From G965220075 sp965220075 (GTDB taxonomy: Bacteria > Chloroflexota > UBA11872), in assembly GCA_965220075.1 (NCBI GenBank), contig OZ244806.1, positions 1,426,001 through 1,490,000 on the forward strand: DNA of 64,000 nucleotides. Reading direction: 5' to 3'. The stretch's first letter is position 1, and every line of letters starts with the position of its first letter. A model generated the notes under the pieces. The model saw only the letters and a program-made list of their open reading frames with translations. It was not told the origin of the DNA and searched no databases. The translations under genes were made by a program, and so were the position numbers. Positions 26,238 to 34,045 of this stretch are shown here, one piece after another.

Positions 26238-26673
26238 TTATGGCTCGCAGGAAAGCTTCCCACCACGGTGTCTCTTGCAGAGGCTCGCTGGCGGCGGCCC
26301 ACAAAGGCCGGTCGAATGAGATACCCGGCGCCAGCGAGCTGGCGTGCGTGTAGATCGGTCGCTCCGGCGCGCGCATGCCCAGCGATGTGAAGGCGATGCG
26401 CTGCACCGTGGGCAGGTCGTTGAGCAGGGCAAGCTGCGCCAGCAGGTCCTGTCGGCGCTGCAGATGCTCTTCCAACGCCGCTTCCAGCCGCTGAACCTCG
26501 CCGCCGATGCGTACCAGCGACTGCGTTTGCTGCACCCACACCATTGCCAGCACGAACGCGGCCACGATCACCGCCAGCACCAGACGCGAGGGACTGATTG
26601 CCAAAGGAAGCTCGCGGATCGCCTGCTGCCAATAAGCCCCGCGGCGCAGCAGCGTCGCTTCTCGCAGCGCCAT
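26209..26673 (-). CDS. ftsL: FtsL-like small bitopic division protein
   Basis: A 154-residue protein with one membrane segment (LVLAVIVAAFVLAMVWVQQ), then a short leucine-rich coiled coil (RLEAALEEHLQRRQDLLAQL), the topology of FtsL/DivIC. It is placed between rsmH and ftsI exactly as ftsL is. FtsL forms a complex with FtsB and FtsQ that activates FtsWI. Sequence conservation of the family is weak, so the name rests on topology and position. ATG at 26673 overlaps the rsmH stop (TGATG). The tail after the coiled coil is longer than usual. Confidence 0.8.
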   Translation of the reverse strand: MALREATLLRRGAYWQQAIRELPLAISPSRLVLAVIVAAFVLAMVWVQQTQSLVRIGGEVQRLEAALEEHLQRRQDLLAQLALLNDLPTVQRIAFTSLGMRAPERPIYTHASSLAPGISFDRPLWAAASEPLQETPWWEAFLRAISAKITSLRE

Positions 26674-27554
26674 CAGCCCGCCTTGCAAACTTGCAGCGCG
26701 CGCAGCCGCGCGCTGCGTGCGCGCCTGTTGAGCGCGACTTCGCTCGCGTCCGGCCGGATCGGTTTGGGGGTCAGGTCCAAGCCGTGGCCGTCGCGCGCCC
26801 AGGCTTTGAATCTCCGCTTGACGATTCGATCCTCGAGGCTGTGATACGCGATCACGGCTATCCGCCCGCCGTCGCGCAGGACCGTCTGTGCGGCCGTCAG
26901 GCCGTCCGCGAGCGCGCCCAGCTCGTCGTTGGCGGCGATACGCAGCGCTTGAAAAGTGCGCGTGGCCGGATGGATGCGCTGGCGGCCGGGAAACGCGCTT
27001 GCAACCGCGGCCGCCAGTGCCGTAGTCGAGCGGATAGGCCGGCGCGCCACCACCCGGCGGGCGATCCGACGTGATCGGCGGTCCTCACCGAGCCGATGGA
27101 TCAAATCGACGAGCTCGATCTCGGAGAGGCGGTTGACCAACTGCTCGGCCGGCGCGCCGGACTTCGGATCGAACCGCATGTCGAGCGGTCCGTCCAGCCG
27201 GAACGAGAAGCCTCGCTGAGCGTCGGCAAGCTGCGCGGATGAAAGACCCAGGTCCAACAGCACGCCGCTAGCCTGGTTGAAGCCGCAGGCGCCTGCGAGG
27301 GCGGCCAGTGTTCGATAGTTCCCGTGTCTTACGCACACACGCTCGTCGGTTTCGAAGGTCCGCGCGAGCGCCGCTGCCGCCGCTGGATCCGCGTCTACCG
27401 CCAGCACCCGGCGCGCGCCCCGTTCGAGCAACGCGGCCGTGTGCCCACCCAGTCCGGCCGTCGCGTCGATGTACGCCAGTCCCCGCTGAACTTGCAAGAG
27501 ATCCAGCACAGCCTCCACAAGCACTGGCTGGTGTGCCGCGGGTCGCGCGTTCAT
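26673..27554 (-). CDS. rsmH: 16S rRNA m4C1402 methyltransferase RsmH (MraW)
   Basis: A 293-residue SAM-dependent enzyme that N4-methylates C1402 of 16S rRNA. It starts with HQPVLVEAVLDLL and has the SAM motif IDATAGLGGHTAALL, the family signature LLDLGLSSAQLADAQRGFSF, then LDMRFDP and FQALRIAANDEL. The ATG at 27554 has no Shine-Dalgarno-like sequence; a long hairpin ends 8 nt upstream. Second gene of the dcw cluster. Confidence 0.96.
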   Translation of the reverse strand: MNARPAAHQPVLVEAVLDLLQVQRGLAYIDATAGLGGHTAALLERGARRVLAVDADPAAAAALARTFETDERVCVRHGNYRTLAALAGACGFNQASGVLLDLGLSSAQLADAQRGFSFRLDGPLDMRFDPKSGAPAEQLVNRLSEIELVDLIHRLGEDRRSRRIARRVVARRPIRSTTALAAAVASAFPGRQRIHPATRTFQALRIAANDELGALADGLTAAQTVLRDGGRIAVIAYHSLEDRIVKRRFKAWARDGHGLDLTPKPIRPDASEVALNRRARSARLRALQVCKAG

Positions 27555-27562
27555 GATCGGTG

Positions 27563-27598
27563 TGTGTGGGGCGTGGGGGAGGCACCACGCCCCACACA
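27563..27598 (-). other. Strong hairpin in the mraZ-rsmH gap
   Basis: Arms 27563-27576 and 27585-27598 are a perfect 14-bp inverted repeat (TGTGTGGGGCGTGG with CCACGCCCCACACA) around an 8-nt loop that reads UGCCUCCC in the transcript. There is no T-tract. It begins 7 nt after the mraZ stop and ends 8 nt before the rsmH start. It could attenuate transcription, protect or process the mRNA, or restrict ribosome access to rsmH. Confidence 0.7.
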
Positions 27599-27605
27599 GA
27601 ACACC

Positions 27606-28052
27606 CTAAGTTGGTTGCGGGACGCCTCCGCGGGCGCGCCGCATGATCTCGGACGCGTTGTCGTCGATATGCTCGCTGCGCACGCGCCATTCGCCGGCGT
27701 CCCAGACTTCAATCACGTTGCCCACTCCCAGGACTACAGCTTCCCGGCCGAGCCCTGCGTGGTCGCGTAGATGGGCCGCAATCGCAACGCGACCCTGCGA
27801 ATCGAAGTTCACGTCCTCGGCCGATCCGAAGATCCGCCGCTTGGTATCCCGCGCGTCGGGGTTCAAGGCGTCTAAGCCGCTGAGCGCGCGCTCGGTTTCG
27901 CGCCACAGCTCCACGGGGTAGAGGGTCAGGCAGCGCTCGGCGCTGACCGTCAACGTTCCGCCCTCGGGGAGTTGCGCGCGCAGCTTGCTCGGAATCGCAA
28001 GCCGACCCTTCGCGTCCAATCGATGGACGTAGGTGCCCTTGAAGCTCGGCAT
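27606..28052 (-). CDS. mraZ: Transcriptional regulator MraZ
   Basis: A 148-residue protein made of two AbrB/SpoVT-like half-repeats, each with a DxxGR core: HRLDAKGRLAIPSKLR and NFDSQGRVAIAAHLR. MraZ forms a ring-shaped oligomer, binds spaced TGG repeats ahead of its own gene and represses the dcw cluster. It is the first gene of the cluster, as usual. ATG at 28052. Three TGG boxes and a strong promoter lie just upstream, so autoregulation is well supported by the sequence. Confidence 0.95.
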   Translation of the reverse strand: MPSFKGTYVHRLDAKGRLAIPSKLRAQLPEGGTLTVSAERCLTLYPVELWRETERALSGLDALNPDARDTKRRIFGSAEDVNFDSQGRVAIAAHLRDHAGLGREAVVLGVGNVIEVWDAGEWRVRSEHIDDNASEIMRRARGGVPQPT

Positions 28053-28087
28053 CGTCCACGCGCCTGCTCATTGGAGCCTTGCTGTTC

Positions 28088-28112
28088 CCCCACGATTACC
28101 CACCCAACACCA
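28088..28112 (-). promoter_or_regulatory. Probable MraZ operator (three TGG boxes at 10-nt spacing)
   Basis: On the minus strand this reads TGGTG-N5-TGGGT-N5-TGGGG, three direct repeats one helical turn apart. It matches the TGGGN repeats with 5-nt spacers known for E. coli MraZ. It lies 36-60 nt upstream of the mraZ start and downstream of the -10 box, so it would act as a roadblock or as a leader-located operator. Confidence 0.7.
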
Positions 28113-28136
28113 CAGAAGTGACAATTGGATGCGCGT

Positions 28137-28165
28137 ATTAGATCATGTTCCCCACCCAGTGTCAA
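28137..28165 (-). promoter_or_regulatory. Sigma-70-type promoter of the dcw cluster
   Basis: On the minus strand a perfect TTGACA (28165-28160) is followed after 17 nt by TCTAAT (28142-28137), five of six matches to TATAAT. The spacer itself contains TGGGTGGGG, so MraZ could also touch the promoter directly. Initiation would fall about 75 nt upstream of mraZ. Confidence 0.75.
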
Positions 28166-28247
28166 ACGCTTTCAGTCGCAGAATTGCGCGAATGCGCGGC
28201 GTCTCAAGGGGCTTCTACCGATGCCCGTGGTATGACGCGGCGAGCGC

Positions 28248-28673
28248 TCAGCCGCCCGGCGCCGCGCGCTCGATTCGGGTTTGGTCCAGCGCCCAATTCG
28301 CCAGCCGGTCCGCCTCGCGGTTCTGTGCGCGCTCCACGTGCATGTAGCGCACCGTGGCGGCGGCCGGCGCGGCGGCCGCGACCCGGTCAGCCAGCGCGCG
28401 CAATGCTGCGTCCTTGATCCGCCACACGCCGGCGAGCTGCCGCGCGATCAACTGGCTGTCCACGCGGAACTCGATTGCCGTGGCGCCCAGTTGTGCGGCC
28501 AGCTGCATGCCGCTCAACACTGCGTGATACTCGGCCTGATTGTTGGTCATCACCCCGAGCCGCAGCGCCAGTCGTGCGCGAACGTCCCCGTTGCGGGTGC
28601 GCACCAGCACTCCGGCCGCCGCTTCACCTGGATTGCCGCGGCTGGCGCCGTCGCAGTGGATGACCAGGTGCAT
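28248..28673 (-). CDS. rnhA: RNase H type I-like protein
   Basis: A 141-residue RNase HI fold protein. The four acidic catalytic positions are visible: Asp in VIHCDGASRGNPG, Glu in NNQAEYHAV, Asp in EFRVDSQLI and Asp in NREADRLANWAL. It cuts RNA in RNA-DNA hybrids, for example R-loops and Okazaki primers. The HCDGASRGNPG opening is typical of the short actinobacterial and chloroflexal forms without a basic protrusion. Divergent from the gene at 28777. Confidence 0.9.
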   Translation of the reverse strand: MHLVIHCDGASRGNPGEAAAGVLVRTRNGDVRARLALRLGVMTNNQAEYHAVLSGMQLAAQLGATAIEFRVDSQLIARQLAGVWRIKDAALRALADRVAAAAPAAATVRYMHVERAQNREADRLANWALDQTRIERAAPGG

Positions 28674-28776
28674 TTTCTGCCCCGCGCGTGTCGCGCGCTA
28701 CGGACGCCGCGCGACAATGGTATAGGCAGGGTGCGCCGGAAGGAGCGGCGCCGGCCGCGCTGAGTCTTTCGAGGAT

Positions 28777-29565
28777 ATGCCGCTCGACTTCACCGTCATC
28801 CCACCGGCGGCGCCCCCGCGCGCCGACAACGAGTCTTTCGCGCGCTTCCGCGCGGAGCTCGATCTGGGCGCGCACTGGTACGTCGCGGCGCTGCGGGCCG
28901 TCAGCGTGTGGAGCTTGGCGTCTGAAATCGTGCAGCGGCGCCGCGTTCACTATCTGGTCGGGGGTGACGCGCTGGACCTGTTGCGTGTGATCGAACGCTT
29001 GCTGGCGGTGTGTCCCGACCGCGTGGAGCGGACTGAGCGGCGCCGGCTGCTCTTTTCCGGCGAGCCGCCCCTGCGGGTTCCCGAGATCGAGTTCGCGGCC
29101 GCGCTCGGACCTCTCAAGTACAAGGCGTATCTCAACTACTTTTTCGGCGTCACGGTGGAGGAAGCGCTCCTGCACGTCGCCGAGCGCGAGCTCGAGAAGG
29201 CACATCGCTTGGACGGCACGCGGACCCGGGACGCCTATACGCGCGTCTATCACTCGGGTCTCGCCGAGCTGCTCTCCGCCTTCGCCGAGCAGCGTGGCCG
29301 CCAGGTAGGCCGGCGACTGCTCTGGCCGGAGGCGAAGGAGTTTACTTACTGGCTTTTTCGCTACCGGCTGCGCACGCAAGTACCTGCGCGCATGGCCAGT
29401 GATACCAGGAAGGCGCTGGATTATCTCCGCAGCCTGCGCGGCGTCGGACCCGAATCCTCGCCCGACCCGTTACGGCCGGATGCGCTCGACGCGGCCGTGA
29501 GCCCGGGCGCCGCGTCGGCCCCCGCGGTGATCGACCTTTCCGGGGATACCCGTCTCCCTCGCTAG
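28777..29565 (+). CDS. Conserved hypothetical protein
   Basis: A 262-residue protein I do not recognise. It is soluble and mostly helical, with repeated Glu/Arg-rich helices (ELEKAHRLDGTRTRDAYTR) and an aromatic block KYKAYLNYFFGVTVEEALL. The last 40 residues are Pro/Ala/Ser-rich and probably disordered. ATG at 28777 has GAGGAT directly upstream. It converges on and overlaps the next minus-strand gene by 4 nt. The even amino-acid composition supports real coding. Confidence 0.7.
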   Translation: MPLDFTVIPPAAPPRADNESFARFRAELDLGAHWYVAALRAVSVWSLASEIVQRRRVHYLVGGDALDLLRVIERLLAVCPDRVERTERRRLLFSGEPPLRVPEIEFAAALGPLKYKAYLNYFFGVTVEEALLHVAERELEKAHRLDGTRTRDAYTRVYHSGLAELLSAFAEQRGRQVGRRLLWPEAKEFTYWLFRYRLRTQVPARMASDTRKALDYLRSLRGVGPESSPDPLRPDALDAAVSPGAASAPAVIDLSGDTRLPR

Positions 29566-30005
29566 CCGAGCGAGTGCCCGAAGTGCACCAGCACCCTGGC
29601 CAGCCGCTCCATGTCCTCGCGCGTCAGCTCCTCCCTGACGGCGAGCGCGACCATGCTGGTCGATTCGTCGGGGATGAATGTCGGGAAGCGCGTGAGGTCG
29701 TCGTGCAGCGCTGCGATGTGTTCGGCGGGAATCGCACGCCGCTCCAGCAGCTTAAGCGCGACTTCTATACGCGCCTCGGGATGCCGGCGACTGGCCGGAT
29801 AGATCCACGCGATGGTGGTGAGCCGATCTCCAAACGGCGCCTGCAGCGCGAAACCGCGCCCGGCCGGCCTGATCGGCATCCCGGCCTGCTGCCAGTGGCC
29901 CAGCAGGTGCTCAACCAGCGCAAACACGCTCGGTGCCATGCGCGCGCGCAGCGCCTCGATTTCCGGATCGTCGATCCCGTAGGTGCGAAGCTCCCCGTCG
30001 AACAT
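29562..30005 (-). CDS. Hypothetical protein
   Basis: A 147-residue soluble protein without a recognised domain. It has a helical N-terminus (DDPEIEALRARM), a beta-rich middle (GFALQAPFGDRLTTIAWIYP) and an acidic C-terminal helix (REELTREDMERLARVLVHFG). The fold may be a compact alpha/beta domain. It starts 134 nt downstream of the repeat protein at 30140-30622 on the same strand, so it may belong to that transcript. Confidence 0.65.
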   Translation of the reverse strand: MFDGELRTYGIDDPEIEALRARMAPSVFALVEHLLGHWQQAGMPIRPAGRGFALQAPFGDRLTTIAWIYPASRRHPEARIEVALKLLERRAIPAEHIAALHDDLTRFPTFIPDESTSMVALAVREELTREDMERLARVLVHFGHSLG

Positions 30006-30139
30006 AGCCTTCTGAATGTGACTGCGAGGTCGCGCCGAGCGTAGCGAGAATCGTCCAGGCTTGACCTATGCGCCTCCCCAAGCGGGCCGCGATGGTGAAC
30101 CGATCCTCGCTTCAGGCCTCCCGCGCCGGACCGCCTCTC

Positions 30140-30622
30140 CTAGCGCTTTTTGAGAAGCCGGCTGACGAGCTTGCTCGCCAGCCCCGCGAGTCCCAGCGCC
30201 ACGCCGAAGGCGATGGCCGCACGCGGTCCCATCAGAGCACGGACGTCGCCCTGAATGTTGCCGCCGATCACGGCCAGGCTCAGCACCCGGGTTGCCTGAA
30301 TATTGCCGCCCACCACCCATTGCGCGAACGTGTTGCGGAGCTCTGTATTGCCGGCCACGCTGAGACCCACGGCGCTGTTTCGGGCCGAGCTGCGAATGGA
30401 CGTGTTCAGCGCTATTGCGCTCTGCCGGGCTTCCAGCGAGTTGCCGCGGCCCACGACTGCCGCTGACTGATAGAGACCGATCTCGCGGGCACGCACGCGC
30501 CGCACGGCGCTCTGCAGAACATCCACGCGCCTGGCCTGTGCCGGATCTGAGGCGGCTTCGCGCGGGCTGGACGCCTCGCCGGCCTCTGCTTGTATCGTCC
30601 GCTGGCTGACGGCCGCCGTCAT
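30140..30622 (-). CDS. Repeat-containing protein with C-terminal membrane anchor (beta-solenoid-like)
   Basis: A 160-residue protein. After a variable N-terminus, residues of about 60-130 form some five imperfect 14-16-residue repeats with alternating hydrophobic residues (QSAIALNTSIRSSAR, NSAVGLSVAGNTELR, VLSLAVIGGNIQGDVR). The pattern recalls bactofilin-type beta-helices, but I cannot assign a family. A C-terminal hydrophobic helix (AIAFGVALGLAGLA) ends in KLVSRLLKKR. ATG at 30622 overlaps the larC stop as ATGA, so it is co-translated with larC. Its function is unknown. Confidence 0.7.
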   Translation of the reverse strand: MTAAVSQRTIQAEAGEASSPREAASDPAQARRVDVLQSAVRRVRAREIGLYQSAAVVGRGNSLEARQSAIALNTSIRSSARNSAVGLSVAGNTELRNTFAQWVVGGNIQATRVLSLAVIGGNIQGDVRALMGPRAAIAFGVALGLAGLASKLVSRLLKKR

Positions 30623-31836
30623 TCCGCCGCTCCTCCGGCGCTCCCCGGCTCCAGCTGGGTGGGCGCCTCTTCCAATCCTGCTGCGCGGGCGGCATCGTAC
30701 ACCGTCCGCACCGGCTGGCCGTACCGCAGGGCCGCCTGGCGGCAATCGTCGGCGGCGGGGGCGACGTCCCGCAGTCTGTGATTCAGATAAGACGCTTTCA
30801 CGGTGATCCGGCCGAACTCGGTCGTCACCGTAAATTCACGGCGCGGCAGCTTGCGCCGCCGCGCCTCGTGCATACGCACGCCAAGGGTTGTGGTCTCGCG
30901 CAAGAGCGCCTCGACCACGGCATCCGCCCTCTCCGGCGGCGCGATCGCGGTGATCCGCGTACCCGTGCGGCCCTTCTTCATTCCCAGCGCCGTGGTGGTC
31001 ACGTCAAGCGCTCCGGCCGCGATGAGCTGATCGCCGGCATGCGCCAGGAGCTCGGGATTCATGTCGTCGATATCGGTTTCCACCACCGTCACGCGATCGG
31101 CCTCATCGGCCGGCGCAGGGTCTCCCAGCGTCACCCGAAGCACGTTCGGGAAAGGCAGCTCCATTCTGCCGGCGCCGTATCCGTGCGCTCTTACCCGCAT
31201 GGCGGGCAATGGTCCGTAGGACTGCGCGAAGCTTGTCAGAATGAGCGCGCCCGTGGGGGTCAGAAGCTCGGTGTCGTCGACGGTCGAGTAGACGTGCGCG
31301 CCCTCGCCCTCGAGCAACGCCAGCGTGGCGGGCGCGGGGACCGGCAACTCGCCGTGCTGCGTGCTCACCGTGCCGCCGCCGACGTTGAGAGGCGAAACGC
31401 GCACGGACTCGATTCCCAGCAGGTGCATGGCCACCGCCGCTCCCACGATGTCGAGCACCGAATCCACGGCCCCAAGCTCGTGGAAGTGCGCTTGCTCCAG
31501 CGCGACTCCGTGCACGGCCGCTTCCACCTCGGCTAGGCGCCTGAACATGCCGCGCGCGCGGGTGCGGGCGGGTTCGCAAACGTCGCTGGCGGCGATCAGC
31601 CCGTCGATGGCGGGATAGGCGCGCGCCTCGCCGGGCAGGCCCTGCACGACGAAATCCGCGTACAGCGCCGCGAGCGATCCTCGCTTGACGCGCTGCGTTT
31701 GCAGGCGCCATTCAGGCAGCTCCAGTTTGCGCAGCTCGTGCTCGAGTGCGCCGGCCTCCAGCCCGGCGTCCAGCAGCGCGCCCAGGATCATGTTCCCGCT
31801 GGCGCCGGCCTGACAGTCGAAGTACGCGACGCTCAG
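30619..31836 (-). CDS. larC: Nickel-pincer cofactor biosynthesis protein LarC
   Basis: A 405-residue protein. LarC inserts nickel into the pyridinium-bisthiocarboxylate mononucleotide to form the nickel-pincer nucleotide of lactate racemase-type enzymes. The essential start VAYFDCQAGASGNMILGALL is encoded only if translation begins at a CTG at 31836, because a TGA precedes it at 31840-31842 and the next start is an ATG at 31791 inside the motif. Other conserved parts are HFHELGAVDSVLDIVG, PLNVGGGTV and TELLTPTGALIL. The CTG overlaps the larB stop as CTGA. It is a single frame, unlike the frameshifted larC1/larC2 of lactobacilli. Confidence 0.88.
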   Translation of the reverse strand: MSVAYFDCQAGASGNMILGALLDAGLEAGALEHELRKLELPEWRLQTQRVKRGSLAALYADFVVQGLPGEARAYPAIDGLIAASDVCEPARTRARGMFRRLAEVEAAVHGVALEQAHFHELGAVDSVLDIVGAAVAMHLLGIESVRVSPLNVGGGTVSTQHGELPVPAPATLALLEGEGAHVYSTVDDTELLTPTGALILTSFAQSYGPLPAMRVRAHGYGAGRMELPFPNVLRVTLGDPAPADEADRVTVVETDIDDMNPELLAHAGDQLIAAGALDVTTTALGMKKGRTGTRITAIAPPERADAVVEALLRETTTLGVRMHEARRRKLPRREFTVTTEFGRITVKASYLNHRLRDVAPAADDCRQAALRYGQPVRTVYDAARAAGLEEAPTQLEPGSAGGAAE

Positions 31837-32600
31837 GTCTCAGCCTCACTGGCGGCGCGCCGCGCTATCAGGGCCGCCTGATAGCCGCCGCCGAATCCAT
31901 TGTCGATATTCACCACCGATACCCCGGGCGCGCAGGAGTTCAGCATAGCCAGCAGGGCGGCGATGCCGTTGAACGACGCGCCGTAGCCGATGCTCGTCGG
32001 CACAGCGATGACCGGGCAGTCCACAAGTCCGCCGATCACGCTGGGCAGGGCGCCTTCCATTCCCGCCACGGCCACGATTGCGTCGGCGCGGTCGATTGAT
32101 TGCCGCTGCGCCAGCAGCCGGTGGAGGCCGGCCACGCCGGCGTCCGTGATGCGTTCAACCTCGACGCCCAGTGTCTCCGCGGTTACGGCCGCCTCCTCGC
32201 TGACCGGCAAGTCAGAGGTTCCGGCGCTGACCACCGCCACCCGGCCGCGCACCGCGGTCGGCTCGGCGCCGGCTACGGTCACCATGCGCGCGTGTGCGTG
32301 ATGGCGCGCCCGAGGCAGCACTTGCGAGACGGCCTCGTACGCCTCCGGAGTGGCTTTGGTGACCAGCACGGGCTGTCCGGATAATGCGATGCGCCGCGCG
32401 ATCTCCGCCATCTGCTCGGCGGTCTTGCCTTGACCGAAGATCACCTCGGGGAAACCGGTGCGCAGGGGCCGGTGCGTATCCACCTGCGCGTAGCCGAGCC
32501 CTTCGAATGGCTGAAAACGCAGTTTGCGCAGCGCCTCGTCCGGCGTTTGACTCCCCTCCGCAACCTCTCGCAGCAGCTCGCGGAGCTGGTCGCGGTTCAT
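31833..32600 (-). CDS. larB: Pyridinium-3,5-biscarboxylic acid mononucleotide synthase (LarB)
   Basis: A 255-residue enzyme that carboxylates and hydrolyses nicotinic acid adenine dinucleotide to start nickel-pincer cofactor synthesis. Its C-terminal half resembles PurE: VVSAGTSDLPVSEEAAVTA, VAGMEGALPSVIGGL and VPTSIGYGASFNGIAALLAM. The N-terminus is FEGLGYAQVDTHRPLR with PEVIFGQGKTAEQ. It overlaps eno (ATGA) and is followed by larC. LarE and LarA genes are not in the window. Confidence 0.94.
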   Translation of the reverse strand: MNRDQLRELLREVAEGSQTPDEALRKLRFQPFEGLGYAQVDTHRPLRTGFPEVIFGQGKTAEQMAEIARRIALSGQPVLVTKATPEAYEAVSQVLPRARHHAHARMVTVAGAEPTAVRGRVAVVSAGTSDLPVSEEAAVTAETLGVEVERITDAGVAGLHRLLAQRQSIDRADAIVAVAGMEGALPSVIGGLVDCPVIAVPTSIGYGASFNGIAALLAMLNSCAPGVSVVNIDNGFGGGYQAALIARRAASEAET

Positions 32601-33895
32601 GCGCTGGGGGGACGGATGTTGCGCAGTGCGAGCGGGCCCGCGTAGCGCGCCGCGCTGCCCAACTCCTGCTCGATTCGCAGGAGCTGGTTGTACTTGGCAA
32701 CGCGGTCGCTGCGGCAGGGCGCGCCGGCCTTGATCTGCCCGGCGTTGGTGGCCACCGCCAGGTCGGCGATCGCGGTGTCCTCGGTCTCACCCGATCGGTG
32801 GGAGATGACGGTCGTGAAGGCGGCCCGCTCAGCCATCTCGATGGCCTCGCGCGTCTCGCTGAGGGTGCCGATCTGATTCATCTTGATCAGAATCGAATTG
32901 GCCGCCTCTTCCTCGACCGCACGGCTTAGCCGCTCCGTGTTGGTAGCCAGCAGGTCGTCGCCGACCAGCTGCACACGTTTGCCCAACGTTGCCGTGAGAG
33001 CGCGCCAGCCCTCCCAATCGTCCTCGGCCAGGCCGTCCTCGATCGAGATGATGGGGTAGCGCTCGGTCCAGCTCTCCCACCATCGCAGCATGGCGTCGCG
33101 GTCGAGCGTGCGGCCCTCGCGCTCCAGGCGATAGCGTCCGTCTTCCTGCACGAGCTCCGATGCGGCCGCGTCGATGCCCAGCCACACGTCCCTGCCGGCC
33201 TCGTAGCCGGCGTCGTCGATTGCCCGCAGGATCAGCTCCAGCGCGGCTTCGTTCGATTGGAGCGTGGGGGCGAATCCCCCTTCATCCCCAACGCTGGTAT
33301 TCAATCCCTGCTGTGACAGCGCCTCGCGCAGGGCGTGATATATCTCCGCGCCCGCACGCAGCGCCTCCGCGAACGAACCCGGCCCGACCGGCAGGATCAT
33401 GAACTCCTGAAAGTCCATGCTGTTCTCCGCGTGCCGACCGCCGTTGAGAATGTTCATCTGCGGAACCGGCAGAACGGTCCCGAATGGCCCGCCCAGGTAG
33501 CGGTATAGCGGCTCCCCAAGCTCATCCGCGGCCGCGCGCGCGACCGCCAGGGAAACGCCCAGGATGGCGTTGGCGCCCAGGACGGATTTGTTGGGCGTCC
33601 CGTCCGCGGCTAGCAGCATCGCGTCGATCGCCTTCTGGCCGGTCGCGTCCTCGCCCTCGATCTCGTCCGCCAGGACTGTGTTTATGTGCTGAACGGCCTT
33701 GCGAACCCCGCGACCGCCGTAGCGCGCGCTGTCGGCATCGCGCAGCTCCAGCGCCTCATGCGCTCCTGTGGACGCGCCCGACGGCACGATCGCCCGCCCC
33801 ATCGCACTGCTCTCCAGGCTGATCTCGACTTCGACCGTGGGGTTCCCGCGCGAGTCGAGCACCTCGCGCGCCTGCACACCGCTGATGAACGACAA
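32597..33895 (-). CDS. eno: Enolase
   Basis: A 432-residue glycolytic enzyme interconverting 2-phosphoglycerate and phosphoenolpyruvate. Conserved parts are EVLDSRGNPTVEVE, PSGASTGAHEALELRD, the metal ligands in PIISIEDGLAEDDWEGW and QLVGDDLLATN, the catalytic Lys in ILIKMNQIGTLSET and SHRSGETEDTAIADLAVA. All active-site residues appear intact. It starts with TTG at 33895 with an AGGA upstream. Coupling to larB by ATGA overlap is unusual for a housekeeping gene. Confidence 0.96.
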   Translation of the reverse strand: MSFISGVQAREVLDSRGNPTVEVEISLESSAMGRAIVPSGASTGAHEALELRDADSARYGGRGVRKAVQHINTVLADEIEGEDATGQKAIDAMLLAADGTPNKSVLGANAILGVSLAVARAAADELGEPLYRYLGGPFGTVLPVPQMNILNGGRHAENSMDFQEFMILPVGPGSFAEALRAGAEIYHALREALSQQGLNTSVGDEGGFAPTLQSNEAALELILRAIDDAGYEAGRDVWLGIDAAASELVQEDGRYRLEREGRTLDRDAMLRWWESWTERYPIISIEDGLAEDDWEGWRALTATLGKRVQLVGDDLLATNTERLSRAVEEEAANSILIKMNQIGTLSETREAIEMAERAAFTTVISHRSGETEDTAIADLAVATNAGQIKAGAPCRSDRVAKYNQLLRIEQELGSAARYAGPLALRNIRPPSA

Positions 33896-34045
33896 TTTGG
33901 GGTCCTGCAGCCGGCCGGACTGGCGCTCCAGAAGTATACGGTCGAGCCGTTCGCGCTAAAGACTGGCGCACGACTTCACGCTCGACCAACTCCACCCGCG
34001 CAGGGCGCCGCCGACTGATGCGCGCTGCCTCGGCGTGCACGTCCA

